Source: RI-283 sp964487925 (lineage in GTDB: Bacteria; Pseudomonadota; Gammaproteobacteria; SZUA-140). Taken from it: DNA of 50,904 nucleotides. Positions 25,121 to 32,630 of the stretch are shown here, piece by piece (within the stretch, counting starts at the first letter, position 1; the number at the start of each line of letters is the position of its first letter). The stretch spans positions 1-50,904 of the forward strand of contig CAZASZ010000008.1 in NCBI GenBank assembly GCA_964487925.1, written 5' to 3'. Under the pieces are notes generated by a model. That model searched no databases. It saw only the letters and a program-made list of their open reading frames with translations, and was not told where the DNA came from. The position numbers and the translations under genes are program-made.

Positions 25121-26779
25121 CTAGCGATAGTCCCTCTCACGAAATGCACTTACTAAACTATCCACCTGCTTGTCCTCCAGACCCAGCTTGCGTAGTGCGG
25201 CGGCGGCCAGTTGCAGGCTGGATTCAAGCGCCTCGGGAACGGCGATGGCAACGCCTGCCTCGTGCAGCCAAAGACTGTCTTCGGCGCTGTGGGCGCGGGC
25301 AACGACAGGGACATCGGGACAGAAATTGTGTATCGCCTGCACGGCCTTCTGTGCGGCAAGCGTGTCATTCAAAGTGATGACCACTAAGCTGGCCTTGTCT
25401 GCCCCTAGGTGGCGCAATACATCGGCACGGGATGCATCGCCGTAATACACTGCCATCCCTTGATCATGACCTTTCATAACGCGTCCGACATTGGTGTCGA
25501 CAGCAACGAACGATCGTCCGGCATGAGCGAGCACCTTGGCAACCTGCTGGCCAAATCGGCCGAATCCGGCAATCAGCACATCGCCGTCACGGGATTGTGC
25601 CAGCGAGGCAAGCAAGGCCTCCGGTACTGCCTCCGGCCGCATATATCGCGGTAATCGCCGTGCCAGGCTGAACATTATCGGCGTGGTAATCATACTGACC
25701 ACGATTGCCAGGGTCAGGGTGTTGTATTGGTTTTCACTGAGGAGATGATTGTTAAAGGCTTGGCCGAACAAGACAAAACCGAATTCTCCGGCCTGAGACA
25801 GATACAGCGCGGTACTGAGCGATTGAAACGGAGAATAGCCAAATACTCTTGTGAGGGGAAAGATCACGACGACCTTCAATGCCAGCAATCCCAAGACAAT
25901 ACCAAATACAGGCAGGGCCTGGACGAGGAGTACGCCGAGATCGATACTCATCCCCACGCCCATGAAGAACAGGCCGAGTAGTAAGCCGCGAAAGTGTTCG
26001 ATATCAGCGGTGATCTGATGGCGAAATTCCGACCCAGACAACAGTACCCCGGCAAGAAAGGCGCCCAGGGCCATGGACAAACCCACTGCCTCCATGAGCC
26101 AGCCCGTGCCGATCACCAATAACACCGCCATGGCGGTGAAAACCTCATGATTACCAGCCGCGGCGATATGACGCAGTACCGGACGCACAGCATAGCGTCC
26201 GGCCAGGATGACAACCAGCAGCGCGCCCCCGCCGTCCAGGACTGCCAAGCCAACGTCGGCGCTCACCGCGCCAGATCGAGGGCCGAACACCGTGATCATG
26301 GCCATCAAGGGCACCACGGCGATGTCCTGTAGCAACAAAATACCGAACGAGGCCCTGCCCTGATGCGTGGCAAGTTCATTACGCTCGGCCAACAGTTGCA
26401 GTACAAACGCGGTCGAGGATAAGGCGAGCCCGAAGCCGATGACGATGGCAGCACGCGCAGGGATCCCCAGTAGGTGACTGATCCCGCTCAGTGCGGCCCC
26501 GGTCACGACGACCTGACTCAGACCCAGACCGAACACCGTGACGCGCATGGTCCAAAGTCGCTGCGGTTTGAGTTCTAGGCCTATGATAAATAAGAGGAAG
26601 ACCACTCCCAACTCGGCGATGTGGCGCACCTCGGTGACATAGCTAATCAGCCCCAACAAGGAGGGGCCGATGACTAAACCGGCGCATAAGTAACCCAATA
26701 CCGAACCGAGCCCCAGGCGCTGAAATAAGGGCACGAAGATGACGGCGGCCACAAGCAAATAAATAATGTCGAGTATCAT
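25121..26779 (-). CDS. KefB-type monovalent cation:proton antiporter (CPA2)
   Basis: A 552-residue inner-membrane antiporter. About twelve helices form the Na+/H+ exchanger domain (LGSVLGYLCAGLVIGPSLLG, GLALSSTAFVLQLL, MALGAFLAGVLLSGSEFRH), followed by a cytosolic TrkA-N Rossmann domain with GFGRFGQQVAKVLAHAG (about 410-425) and an NAD-binding acidic VAVDTN. The layout is that of KefB/KefC-like K+ efflux systems. No KefF/KefG partner is near. ATG at 26779 starts right before the first helix; an upstream TTG adds seven residues without support. Confidence 0.9.
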   Translation of the reverse strand: MILDIIYLLVAAVIFVPLFQRLGLGSVLGYLCAGLVIGPSLLGLISYVTEVRHIAELGVVFLLFIIGLELKPQRLWTMRVTVFGLGLSQVVVTGAALSGISHLLGIPARAAIVIGFGLALSSTAFVLQLLAERNELATHQGRASFGILLLQDIAVVPLMAMITVFGPRSGAVSADVGLAVLDGGGALLVVILAGRYAVRPVLRHIAAAGNHEVFTAMAVLLVIGTGWLMEAVGLSMALGAFLAGVLLSGSEFRHQITADIEHFRGLLLGLFFMGVGMSIDLGVLLVQALPVFGIVLGLLALKVVVIFPLTRVFGYSPFQSLSTALYLSQAGEFGFVLFGQAFNNHLLSENQYNTLTLAIVVSMITTPIMFSLARRLPRYMRPEAVPEALLASLAQSRDGDVLIAGFGRFGQQVAKVLAHAGRSFVAVDTNVGRVMKGHDQGMAVYYGDASRADVLRHLGADKASLVVITLNDTLAAQKAVQAIHNFCPDVPVVARAHSAEDSLWLHEAGVAIAVPEALESSLQLAAAALRKLGLEDKQVDSLVSAFRERDYR

Positions 26780-26965
26780 TGACGCGTCAGGCTTGGCCAA
26801 GTGGTGATGAAGCCAGTCTCAAGCATAGCATTGAAACCTTTGACGGCGCGCGATCTTCAGAACGACACCACACGCAAGGCCCGTTTCAGTAAATCGTTCG
26901 TGATCGCTTGAAATATGGTGCAATAGCCCATACACCAGCTTTGTATCGCTAATCGAGAGTGACTA

Positions 26966-27847
26966 ATGATCAGAATCTTCCTCTTCCTTGCCACCAACAT
27001 TGCAGTGCTTGTATTGATCAGCATCGTATTCCGGCTCTTGGGCCTTGGCGGGATCCTTCAGGAAAACGGTGTTGACCTGAACTACAACGCCCTGCTGGTC
27101 ATGTCCGCCGTGATTGGTTTCAGTGGTTCTTTCATATCACTTGCGATGTCGAAGTGGATGGCAAAACGCTCCATGGGTGTCCAGGTTATAGAGCGTCCCT
27201 CCAACCAGACAGAGCAGTGGCTGGTGTCCGTCGTTGAACGCCAAGCGCAAGCGGCCGGTATTGGAATGCCCGAGGTTGGTATTTTCCAGTCAGACCAACC
27301 CAATGCCTTCGCAACGGGCATGAACCGTAATAATTCGCTGGTCGCTGTAAGTACGGGTCTCCTGCGGCGAATGAATGCCGATGAGGCGGAAGCGGTATTG
27401 GCGCACGAAATCAGTCACGTCGCCAATGGCGATATGGTGACAATGGGATTGCTTCAGGGTGTCATCAATACGTTCGTGATATTCCTGTCACGGCTAGTGG
27501 GTTTTTTCGTCGATCGCGTGATTCTCAAGAACGATCGCGGCCTAGGTCTTGGCTACTTCATATCTTCAATCGTTGCGCAGATATTTCTCTCGATCTTTGC
27601 AACCATGATCGCCATGTGGTTTTCACGTCGCCGAGAGTACCGTGCGGACGCGGGTGGCGCGGCACTTGCCGGCAAGCAAAAAATGATTGCTGCATTACGT
27701 CGGTTGCAAGCCGATAGTGAACCAGCGGATCTACCTGGCGAGTTTGCCGCCTTCGGAATTTCCGGCAGCAAGGCTGGTGGCATCAAACGTCTGTTCATGA
27801 GCCACCCTCCTCTCGAAGAACGCATTGCCGAACTGGAACGAAGCTAG
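26966..27847 (+). CDS. htpX: Membrane zinc metalloprotease HtpX
   Basis: A 293-residue M48B protease of the inner membrane that degrades misfolded membrane proteins. Two N-terminal helices (about 4-24 and 40-60) are followed by the zinc site HEISH (His147, Glu148, His151) with third ligand in SRRREYRADAGGAAL, and two further helices at about 160-205. The C-terminus FMSHPPLEERIAELE is typical. Length equals the E. coli protein. A heat-shock promoter is expected but not clearly readable. Confidence 0.96.
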   Translation: MIRIFLFLATNIAVLVLISIVFRLLGLGGILQENGVDLNYNALLVMSAVIGFSGSFISLAMSKWMAKRSMGVQVIERPSNQTEQWLVSVVERQAQAAGIGMPEVGIFQSDQPNAFATGMNRNNSLVAVSTGLLRRMNADEAEAVLAHEISHVANGDMVTMGLLQGVINTFVIFLSRLVGFFVDRVILKNDRGLGLGYFISSIVAQIFLSIFATMIAMWFSRRREYRADAGGAALAGKQKMIAALRRLQADSEPADLPGEFAAFGISGSKAGGIKRLFMSHPPLEERIAELERS

Positions 27848-27870
27848 ATTGCGGGATGAGTGGCGACAGG

Positions 27871-29094
27871 CTATTGAATCTTGAAAAATTTTTCGTTATA
27901 GAAGTACTTGTACAGTTTGGACAACTGCACCTTGCAAAGACGCGCAGTGTCAGTAAACAGATCGGCCGGAGCGTCCTCTCGGTCCTGAATTCGCGCCAGC
28001 GTATTCTTATAGAACGCGATGGTATTTTCGACGACTTCGCGCTCCGTACGATATGTCAGGTCGATGAAATATTGCGGGCTTTTCTTGTCTTCCCTGAACG
28101 CGGCGTGAATTATTGACTTCAAGATACGCCGAAGTGAATGCGGTGCGTCCAGTATCGGGATCAGCAAGTGTGAGACAAGCAGCTTGTTCTTGTCATCTAA
28201 AGCAACCATGACCTTCGGGCTGTAAGCCTGCAGGTCCTTGATATCATCGGTCAGCGGTGCTTTGACCCTGGTGGACATTGAGCTGATTTCCAGTCGCTTG
28301 CCATCGCCCAGATCGATGGTCATCGGTACTGCACGCACCAACCGCGCTTCGGTATCGATAAAGCCATAATAGATGAATGTATCCAGTGCGTCATGAAGGT
28401 TATAACACACATAAAGCGTAGATGTGCTCAGGAACGGTTGGCGGTTCAGAATACTCAGAACCGGCTCTTCACCCTCGGCCCGTGGCGGAAAAGAGAAGGG
28501 GCTGCCCGTATGATGGTGGTCGAGGTAGTCCACAAAAGGCATCAGCATCTGCTCTACGGGGCCGTTCTGTTCCGCCTTACTTCCCAGCGTGCGGGTTTGC
28601 CAGAACGTGTTGCATATAAAGCTCGCTTCGTCTGCGCAACCTTCACCCTGCTGGGTAAAATTCAACCGGTCTTTCTGGTCGTGGCTCATAGTGCGGGCTT
28701 TGAGCAGGTGCTCAAGCAGATCAGGCGACTCGCGGTAGCGAACCCAAACATATTCGTCGGCGTGAAATGTCGAGCGTCCCGTCAGGTTGTATATTTCGAA
28801 CATCTGGTTGGCCAACTCGATCTGCAGCGGTGTCAGTCTGCCCTCATTCGGCCTGATGACAAAGTCGTTCCCCTCCAACTTGATATTCAGCAGGGTAGCC
28901 GGTACCAGTTGCGAAGTCGGGACCTTGATAACCATATCTGACGGGTTGCAGGGACCGTCAAGCTCGACCAAAAGACCGTTGTTTTCCGAAGTGAGAACGA
29001 TGTCCTCATGAAACCACGCTCCGTGCGCCAGCATGGTGTCGATCAACTTTGTCAGCGCCTTTTGGGTGGATGGGTTATCAGAACGGATTATCAT
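27871..29094 (-). CDS. Putative SET-domain protein, SETD3/Rubisco-LSMT-like
   Basis: A 407-residue soluble protein. The centre and C-terminus line up with the eukaryotic SETD3/LSMT layout: DMVIKVPTSQLV near the N-terminus (as in SET LWVPxxLL), MPFVDYLDHHHTG (as in VPxxDMxNH) and STLYVCYNLHDALDTF followed by IYYGFID (as in IYIxYGxxSNxExxxxxGF). A helical C-terminal part (about 320-407) matches the substrate-binding module. This implies SAM-dependent lysine or histidine methylation. The comparison is from memory and by eye. It is 23 bases from convergent htpX with no operon partner. Confidence 0.5.
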   Translation of the reverse strand: MIIRSDNPSTQKALTKLIDTMLAHGAWFHEDIVLTSENNGLLVELDGPCNPSDMVIKVPTSQLVPATLLNIKLEGNDFVIRPNEGRLTPLQIELANQMFEIYNLTGRSTFHADEYVWVRYRESPDLLEHLLKARTMSHDQKDRLNFTQQGEGCADEASFICNTFWQTRTLGSKAEQNGPVEQMLMPFVDYLDHHHTGSPFSFPPRAEGEEPVLSILNRQPFLSTSTLYVCYNLHDALDTFIYYGFIDTEARLVRAVPMTIDLGDGKRLEISSMSTRVKAPLTDDIKDLQAYSPKVMVALDDKNKLLVSHLLIPILDAPHSLRRILKSIIHAAFREDKKSPQYFIDLTYRTEREVVENTIAFYKNTLARIQDREDAPADLFTDTARLCKVQLSKLYKYFYNEKFFKIQ

Positions 29095-29256
29095 ATTGAA
29101 TTGGGTCCGGGACCCCAGTTTGTCTGATGAGCAGGGATCATAAACGCCCTATTTTTTGCCCTTCGGAAATAATAGCACGGTCCGACATCAAGGTGTATTT
29201 CAGTAATAATCGGGGTTCAGGTACAGTTACCGTCAATCAAAACCTCCGGCTCGAGC

Positions 29257-29277
29257 GATTGTCGAAAATCGACAATC
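29257..29277 (-). terminator. Hairpin at the end of the leftward envelope operon
   Basis: GATTGTCGA and TCGACAATC form a perfect 9-bp stem with a 3-base loop, overlapping the stop codon of the DUF3570 gene. There is no T-tract after it, so it may slow exonucleases or be a weak terminator rather than a strong intrinsic one. Confidence 0.35.
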
Positions 29278-30436
29278 AATACCATAGCGATAAATAAAGC
29301 TGGAGCACGTCTGCGTCAAACCCGTAGAGTGGTTCTTGTCCAACGGTTCCTCCTACGGTTAAATCTCGAAAGTTTTTATATTTAAACATTATATGGTCGT
29401 AGGAGAGATTGACACTGCCGCGATCGATGAAGCCCCAATCCTTCGGGGTTATCTCATAACTCACTGACAGACCCAATGTGTGGTTGTTGAAGCGACTCAA
29501 TTCCTTATCTCTCGCCAGGAAGTTTTGCGCCTGACGGTTTGGAAACAGATCACTGTAGAAATCGGCATCGTTCTGAGTGTAATAACGATATCGGACATCA
29601 AATATCCAGTTCTTGTGGTAGGGATGGCTATATCCCAAGGCAATATTATTCGCTCGCACACCCCAACTATCAGTGAAATAGCGGTACTCGCCGAGCAACG
29701 ACGCGCGATATGGGAGATAGTAACGTGTGCGCAAGGACAAGGCGTTGCTGGTATGGGTTCTGGGATAGACCTCTGGTTCATAGCTATACCCGGAGGCGCT
29801 ACCTGAGTCCAGATAGCGTACCGATCGATATGGGTTATTGAGAAAGCCCTCGTCGGTAACGGTTTCAAAGTTCAGCGCCGCGATCATGTTGCGGGTCAGA
29901 ATCTGACTTACACCGATGCTATAGCTTTGACGGTTTGCAGTTTCCGAAAACTGCGGATCACCATTTTTTCCAATCTGATTCCAACCCCTGACGTAACCCA
30001 AACTGACCGTCGTCAGATCGCCAAATACATCCTGACTCAGATTGAACGAGGCTGTTTTGGCATCGAAATCATTTTCTACACTGGTTGTATATCCCAGACT
30101 CATAATCGCGGTATTGAGTAAGAAATCGCCACCTATACTCTTCTCCGTCCGAGTTTCCTTGTAGGGACTGGCAGTGGTCACGGCGTCGATGGATGCGCTG
30201 GAGATCGCATCTACGTAATAGTTGGCCGAGATGGAACTGTAGCTGCCAAACTTCTTACGCCATATGATCGACGGGCCATCGACCTCAACGCCGCCGCCGT
30301 TATAGGAATGATACAAGGCATCCAGGCGATCTTCCGGCAGGACTGCGGCCAGCAGTAATAGAGGCGCCAGCAGACAAAGCAGTACGATCAGCGCGATCCA
30401 CAGGCGCTGCTTTGTTTTCCGTCTAGTTACAGCCAC
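29276..30436 (-). CDS. DUF3570 outer-membrane beta-barrel protein
   Basis: A 386-residue exported protein. The N-terminus has a basic start and a long hydrophobic segment (LWIALIVLLCLLAPLLLLAA), then alternating amphipathic strands to an aromatic C-terminus (LYLSLWY), as in barrels. DUF3570 members show the YNGGGVEVDGPSIIWRKKF opening and repeated strands with SISANYYVDAISSAS. The GTG at 30436, with GGAGG just upstream, fits; longer upstream reading lies inside the DUF4266 gene. It is the last gene of the leftward operon and pairs with DUF4266 and TlpA, a recurrent trio. Confidence 0.85.
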   Translation of the reverse strand: MAVTRRKTKQRLWIALIVLLCLLAPLLLLAAVLPEDRLDALYHSYNGGGVEVDGPSIIWRKKFGSYSSISANYYVDAISSASIDAVTTASPYKETRTEKSIGGDFLLNTAIMSLGYTTSVENDFDAKTASFNLSQDVFGDLTTVSLGYVRGWNQIGKNGDPQFSETANRQSYSIGVSQILTRNMIAALNFETVTDEGFLNNPYRSVRYLDSGSASGYSYEPEVYPRTHTSNALSLRTRYYLPYRASLLGEYRYFTDSWGVRANNIALGYSHPYHKNWIFDVRYRYYTQNDADFYSDLFPNRQAQNFLARDKELSRFNNHTLGLSVSYEITPKDWGFIDRGSVNLSYDHIMFKYKNFRDLTVGGTVGQEPLYGFDADVLQLYLSLWY

Positions 30437-30668
30437 ACCCTCCTCCCTGGCTGCCTTCGGCGCCACGGGCCCCTTCGCGGGCCTCATAGACATGACTGAT
30501 GTATGCGCTCGACACCGGATCCCGACTGAATTGCATGATCGGGTCAGCCAGATGGTTCCGCTCATAGGGCTTCACCCACGGCTTGATGCCGCAGCCGCTG
30601 AGCAGAACTAGAATCATAAGCAGGCTGAGTTGAAGCATCGCGCTTGTGCCGAAACGGGCGGTGGTCAT
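30423..30668 (-). CDS. DUF4266 small lipoprotein
   Basis: An 81-residue lipoprotein with lipobox LLSGC (Cys26). The body KPWVKPYERNHLADPIMQF and DPVSSAYISHVYEAREGARG is typical of DUF4266. The C-terminus ends GSQGGGCGCN, a Gly-rich tail with two cysteines that could bind metal or a cofactor. It overlaps TlpA by four bases upstream and DUF3570 by 14 bases downstream. Function is unknown; in other genomes this pair often occurs near flavin- or heme-related envelope redox genes. Confidence 0.85.
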   Translation of the reverse strand: MTTARFGTSAMLQLSLLMILVLLSGCGIKPWVKPYERNHLADPIMQFSRDPVSSAYISHVYEAREGARGAEGSQGGGCGCN

Positions 30669-31174
30669 TCCTGGATCAACCTCTTTATCTCTTGCTCATA
30701 CTCCTGCTCATAACCCGGCATATAGCCCAGATGCACGAAACGCATTTTCCCATCCCTGTTGAGCAACACCGTACTGGGCATGGCTTCGACACCGTAGGTA
30801 TCGGAGACCTTATTTTCGTTATCAAATAGCACCGGAAAACTGACTGAAATCTCTTTTAGCATTTCCAATGCGTCATTTGATGTCTCCTCTACGTTGACTG
30901 CAAGAATGGTGAAACCCAGGTCCTTATAACGCCGGTACAGATCTTCAAGAAGGGGCATTTCCTTGCGGCAAGGCCCGCACCAGGAAGCCCAAAAATTAAG
31001 CATGACCACCTGACCGCGGTATTCGCTGAGTTTGAGGTTTTCACCGCTACGACTCTTCAAGGTAAAATCAGGAGCCATACCAGCGATCTCTTCGGCGTGA
31101 AGCGTAGTCGACATAAAGACGAACGCGAAAAGAGCTAGTGCGTGCGCGATTTTGGGCAGTTTGGTGAAATTCAT
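30665..31174 (-). CDS. TlpA-type periplasmic thioredoxin
   Basis: A 169-residue thiol-disulfide oxidoreductase with a signal peptide ending TTLHA and the TlpA/ResA fold (AGMAPDFTLKSRSGENLKL). The active site WASWCGPCRKEMP carries CxxC and is followed by the cis-Pro region VEAMPSTVLLNRDG. ResA-type members reduce heme-attachment cysteines, which would suit the CxxCH proteins of this cluster. The ATG at 31174 is preceded by GAGG; five more residues upstream are possible. It overlaps the DUF4266 gene. Confidence 0.9.
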   Translation of the reverse strand: MNFTKLPKIAHALALFAFVFMSTTLHAEEIAGMAPDFTLKSRSGENLKLSEYRGQVVMLNFWASWCGPCRKEMPLLEDLYRRYKDLGFTILAVNVEETSNDALEMLKEISVSFPVLFDNENKVSDTYGVEAMPSTVLLNRDGKMRFVHLGYMPGYEQEYEQEIKRLIQE

Positions 31175-31227
31175 AAAAGCCTCACACATGAATTAGGAAT
31201 TTTGATGAAAGGTGAAGACATCACTGG

Positions 31228-31881
31228 CTAAAAGAAGATGCTAAGTCCACCGCTGATCTCGATATTATGTGTCGTCTTATCTTCCCCTAGCAGGTCCATC
31301 TTGAACAGGTGGTCTCTCATGTCCAAATGCACGGCGAGCCAATCTGTCGCCAATAGGCCATATCCGGCGCCCACATTAAAGGTGAAACGTTTGTTTCCCG
31401 CGAAGTTGGTGCTGCCTATACCACCAAGGACATAAAATTCTGAGGTAAAACCCATGTTGCCACCCAGGTAAGTCACACCCGGCAACAAGTTGTATCCAAA
31501 TGAAAGATTGTAATAGCTGAGTTTTCTCTCTCCGTCGGTGAGCAATTTGGCGCCACCGCTTAACTTTTCGTAGCTTGTCTCTCCCACATCCGTGCGTCCA
31601 TAGGCAGCCTCCGCAAAGATCTCGGGAGTCAAATGATAGGCGAGACGGCCTCCCAGAATCCCCTGTGTCCCGAAGTCCTCAACGCTCATCACTCCGGAAA
31701 AGACACCCAACTCAAAGTCGTTACTGTCGATCTTAGGTATATCAATAGTACGACGGTCCAGTTGGGGTTCGATGACCTGACCAGACTGTCCCCATGCCGA
31801 TGTTGTCAGCAATAAAAGGACAGCCGGAATCAGGCGAAGACCGGAGCTTGTCAGTAAAAAAATGCGAAGCCAGCGCGCCAC
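31228..31881 (-). CDS. Outer-membrane beta-barrel protein (OMP_myx_plus-like)
   Basis: A 217-residue barrel with a signal peptide ending SAWG, an N-terminal plug-like stretch (IEPQLDRRTIDIPKIDSND) and eight or so amphipathic strands, including GRLAYHLTPEIFAEAAYGRT and a C-terminal ISGGLSIFF ending in Phe, as OMPs do. It resembles the small barrel family found with AgmX/PglI-type TonB systems in myxobacteria and others. The GTG start overlaps the SH3-barrel gene by 31 bases. It is a paralogue of that gene's C-terminal part. Confidence 0.75.
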   Translation of the reverse strand: MARWLRIFLLTSSGLRLIPAVLLLLTTSAWGQSGQVIEPQLDRRTIDIPKIDSNDFELGVFSGVMSVEDFGTQGILGGRLAYHLTPEIFAEAAYGRTDVGETSYEKLSGGAKLLTDGERKLSYYNLSFGYNLLPGVTYLGGNMGFTSEFYVLGGIGSTNFAGNKRFTFNVGAGYGLLATDWLAVHLDMRDHLFKMDLLGEDKTTHNIEISGGLSIFF

Positions 31882-32612
31882 TCGTCAATTTCCTTGTTGT
31901 CATCAGCGTTGGTGAAGATGACGTGATTTCTGTATTCGGCGCGGAAGAAAAATCGGCGCCCCAAATAGACCTTGAACCCTACCCCAACATGGCTGATTTG
32001 ATCCGTACTATCCTGAGCTTCGACCACCGTTTTTCTCGCGTGTGTGTCTATCACACCAGTGCCGAGAGTAACGAATGGAGAAGCCCACGACTTGTCAAAG
32101 GGCTGCATCACCACGTCGAAATTCAGCAATAAACTATCAGAAAAACTGCCGAGGATTTGTGATGCGGAGACTTCCGTCGACAAATAGGGGTTGAATGCGT
32201 AACCCGTATACAGCGTAATTGCATCGCTACCTTCAAAACTTCCCCCAAGGACGCCCGCCTCCCAATGTCGGGAGAAAAAAACCTCTTCAGTAGTGTCCTC
32301 GATGCGGAGTTTGACTCCCGGTGCAACGAGGGTTTTCTCGATATCAGACCGTGATACCCACCCTACCTTGCGTTTCTGGGTACGAATTTGGTACCAGTCA
32401 GTGCGCTGTTTGAGAATCTCCACCTTGTCGCCCCGCTCCACGACATGAAATATTGGGTAGGACGCACCGGGTCCTACACGAAGTTCCACATACGGTTCTA
32501 GCACCTCGACGATGAGGGGACCGTCCGCCGCAAATGCCTGGCCGCTATATCCGAGGCAGAATACCAGCCCCCACAAAAAACCGGCAAACCGAACTTCCCG
32601 TCTCATCAGCAT
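31851..32612 (-). CDS. SH3-domain outer-membrane beta-barrel protein
   Basis: A 253-residue exported protein: signal peptide (ending QAFA), a bacterial SH3 domain (about 35-95: VELRVGPGASYPIFHVVERG, WYQIRTQKRKVGWV) and a C-terminal barrel domain ending FAFFY. SH3b domains bind peptidoglycan or peptides, so the protein may anchor a barrel to the wall. The ATG at 32612 with GGAAAAG upstream gives a clean signal peptide; a TTG at 32630 is the alternative. It starts right after the HzsA-related gene. Confidence 0.8.
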   Translation of the reverse strand: MLMRREVRFAGFLWGLVFCLGYSGQAFAADGPLIVEVLEPYVELRVGPGASYPIFHVVERGDKVEILKQRTDWYQIRTQKRKVGWVSRSDIEKTLVAPGVKLRIEDTTEEVFFSRHWEAGVLGGSFEGSDAITLYTGYAFNPYLSTEVSASQILGSFSDSLLLNFDVVMQPFDKSWASPFVTLGTGVIDTHARKTVVEAQDSTDQISHVGVGFKVYLGRRFFFRAEYRNHVIFTNADDNKEIDEWRAGFAFFY

Positions 32613-32630
32613 GCTATATATCTTTTCCAA

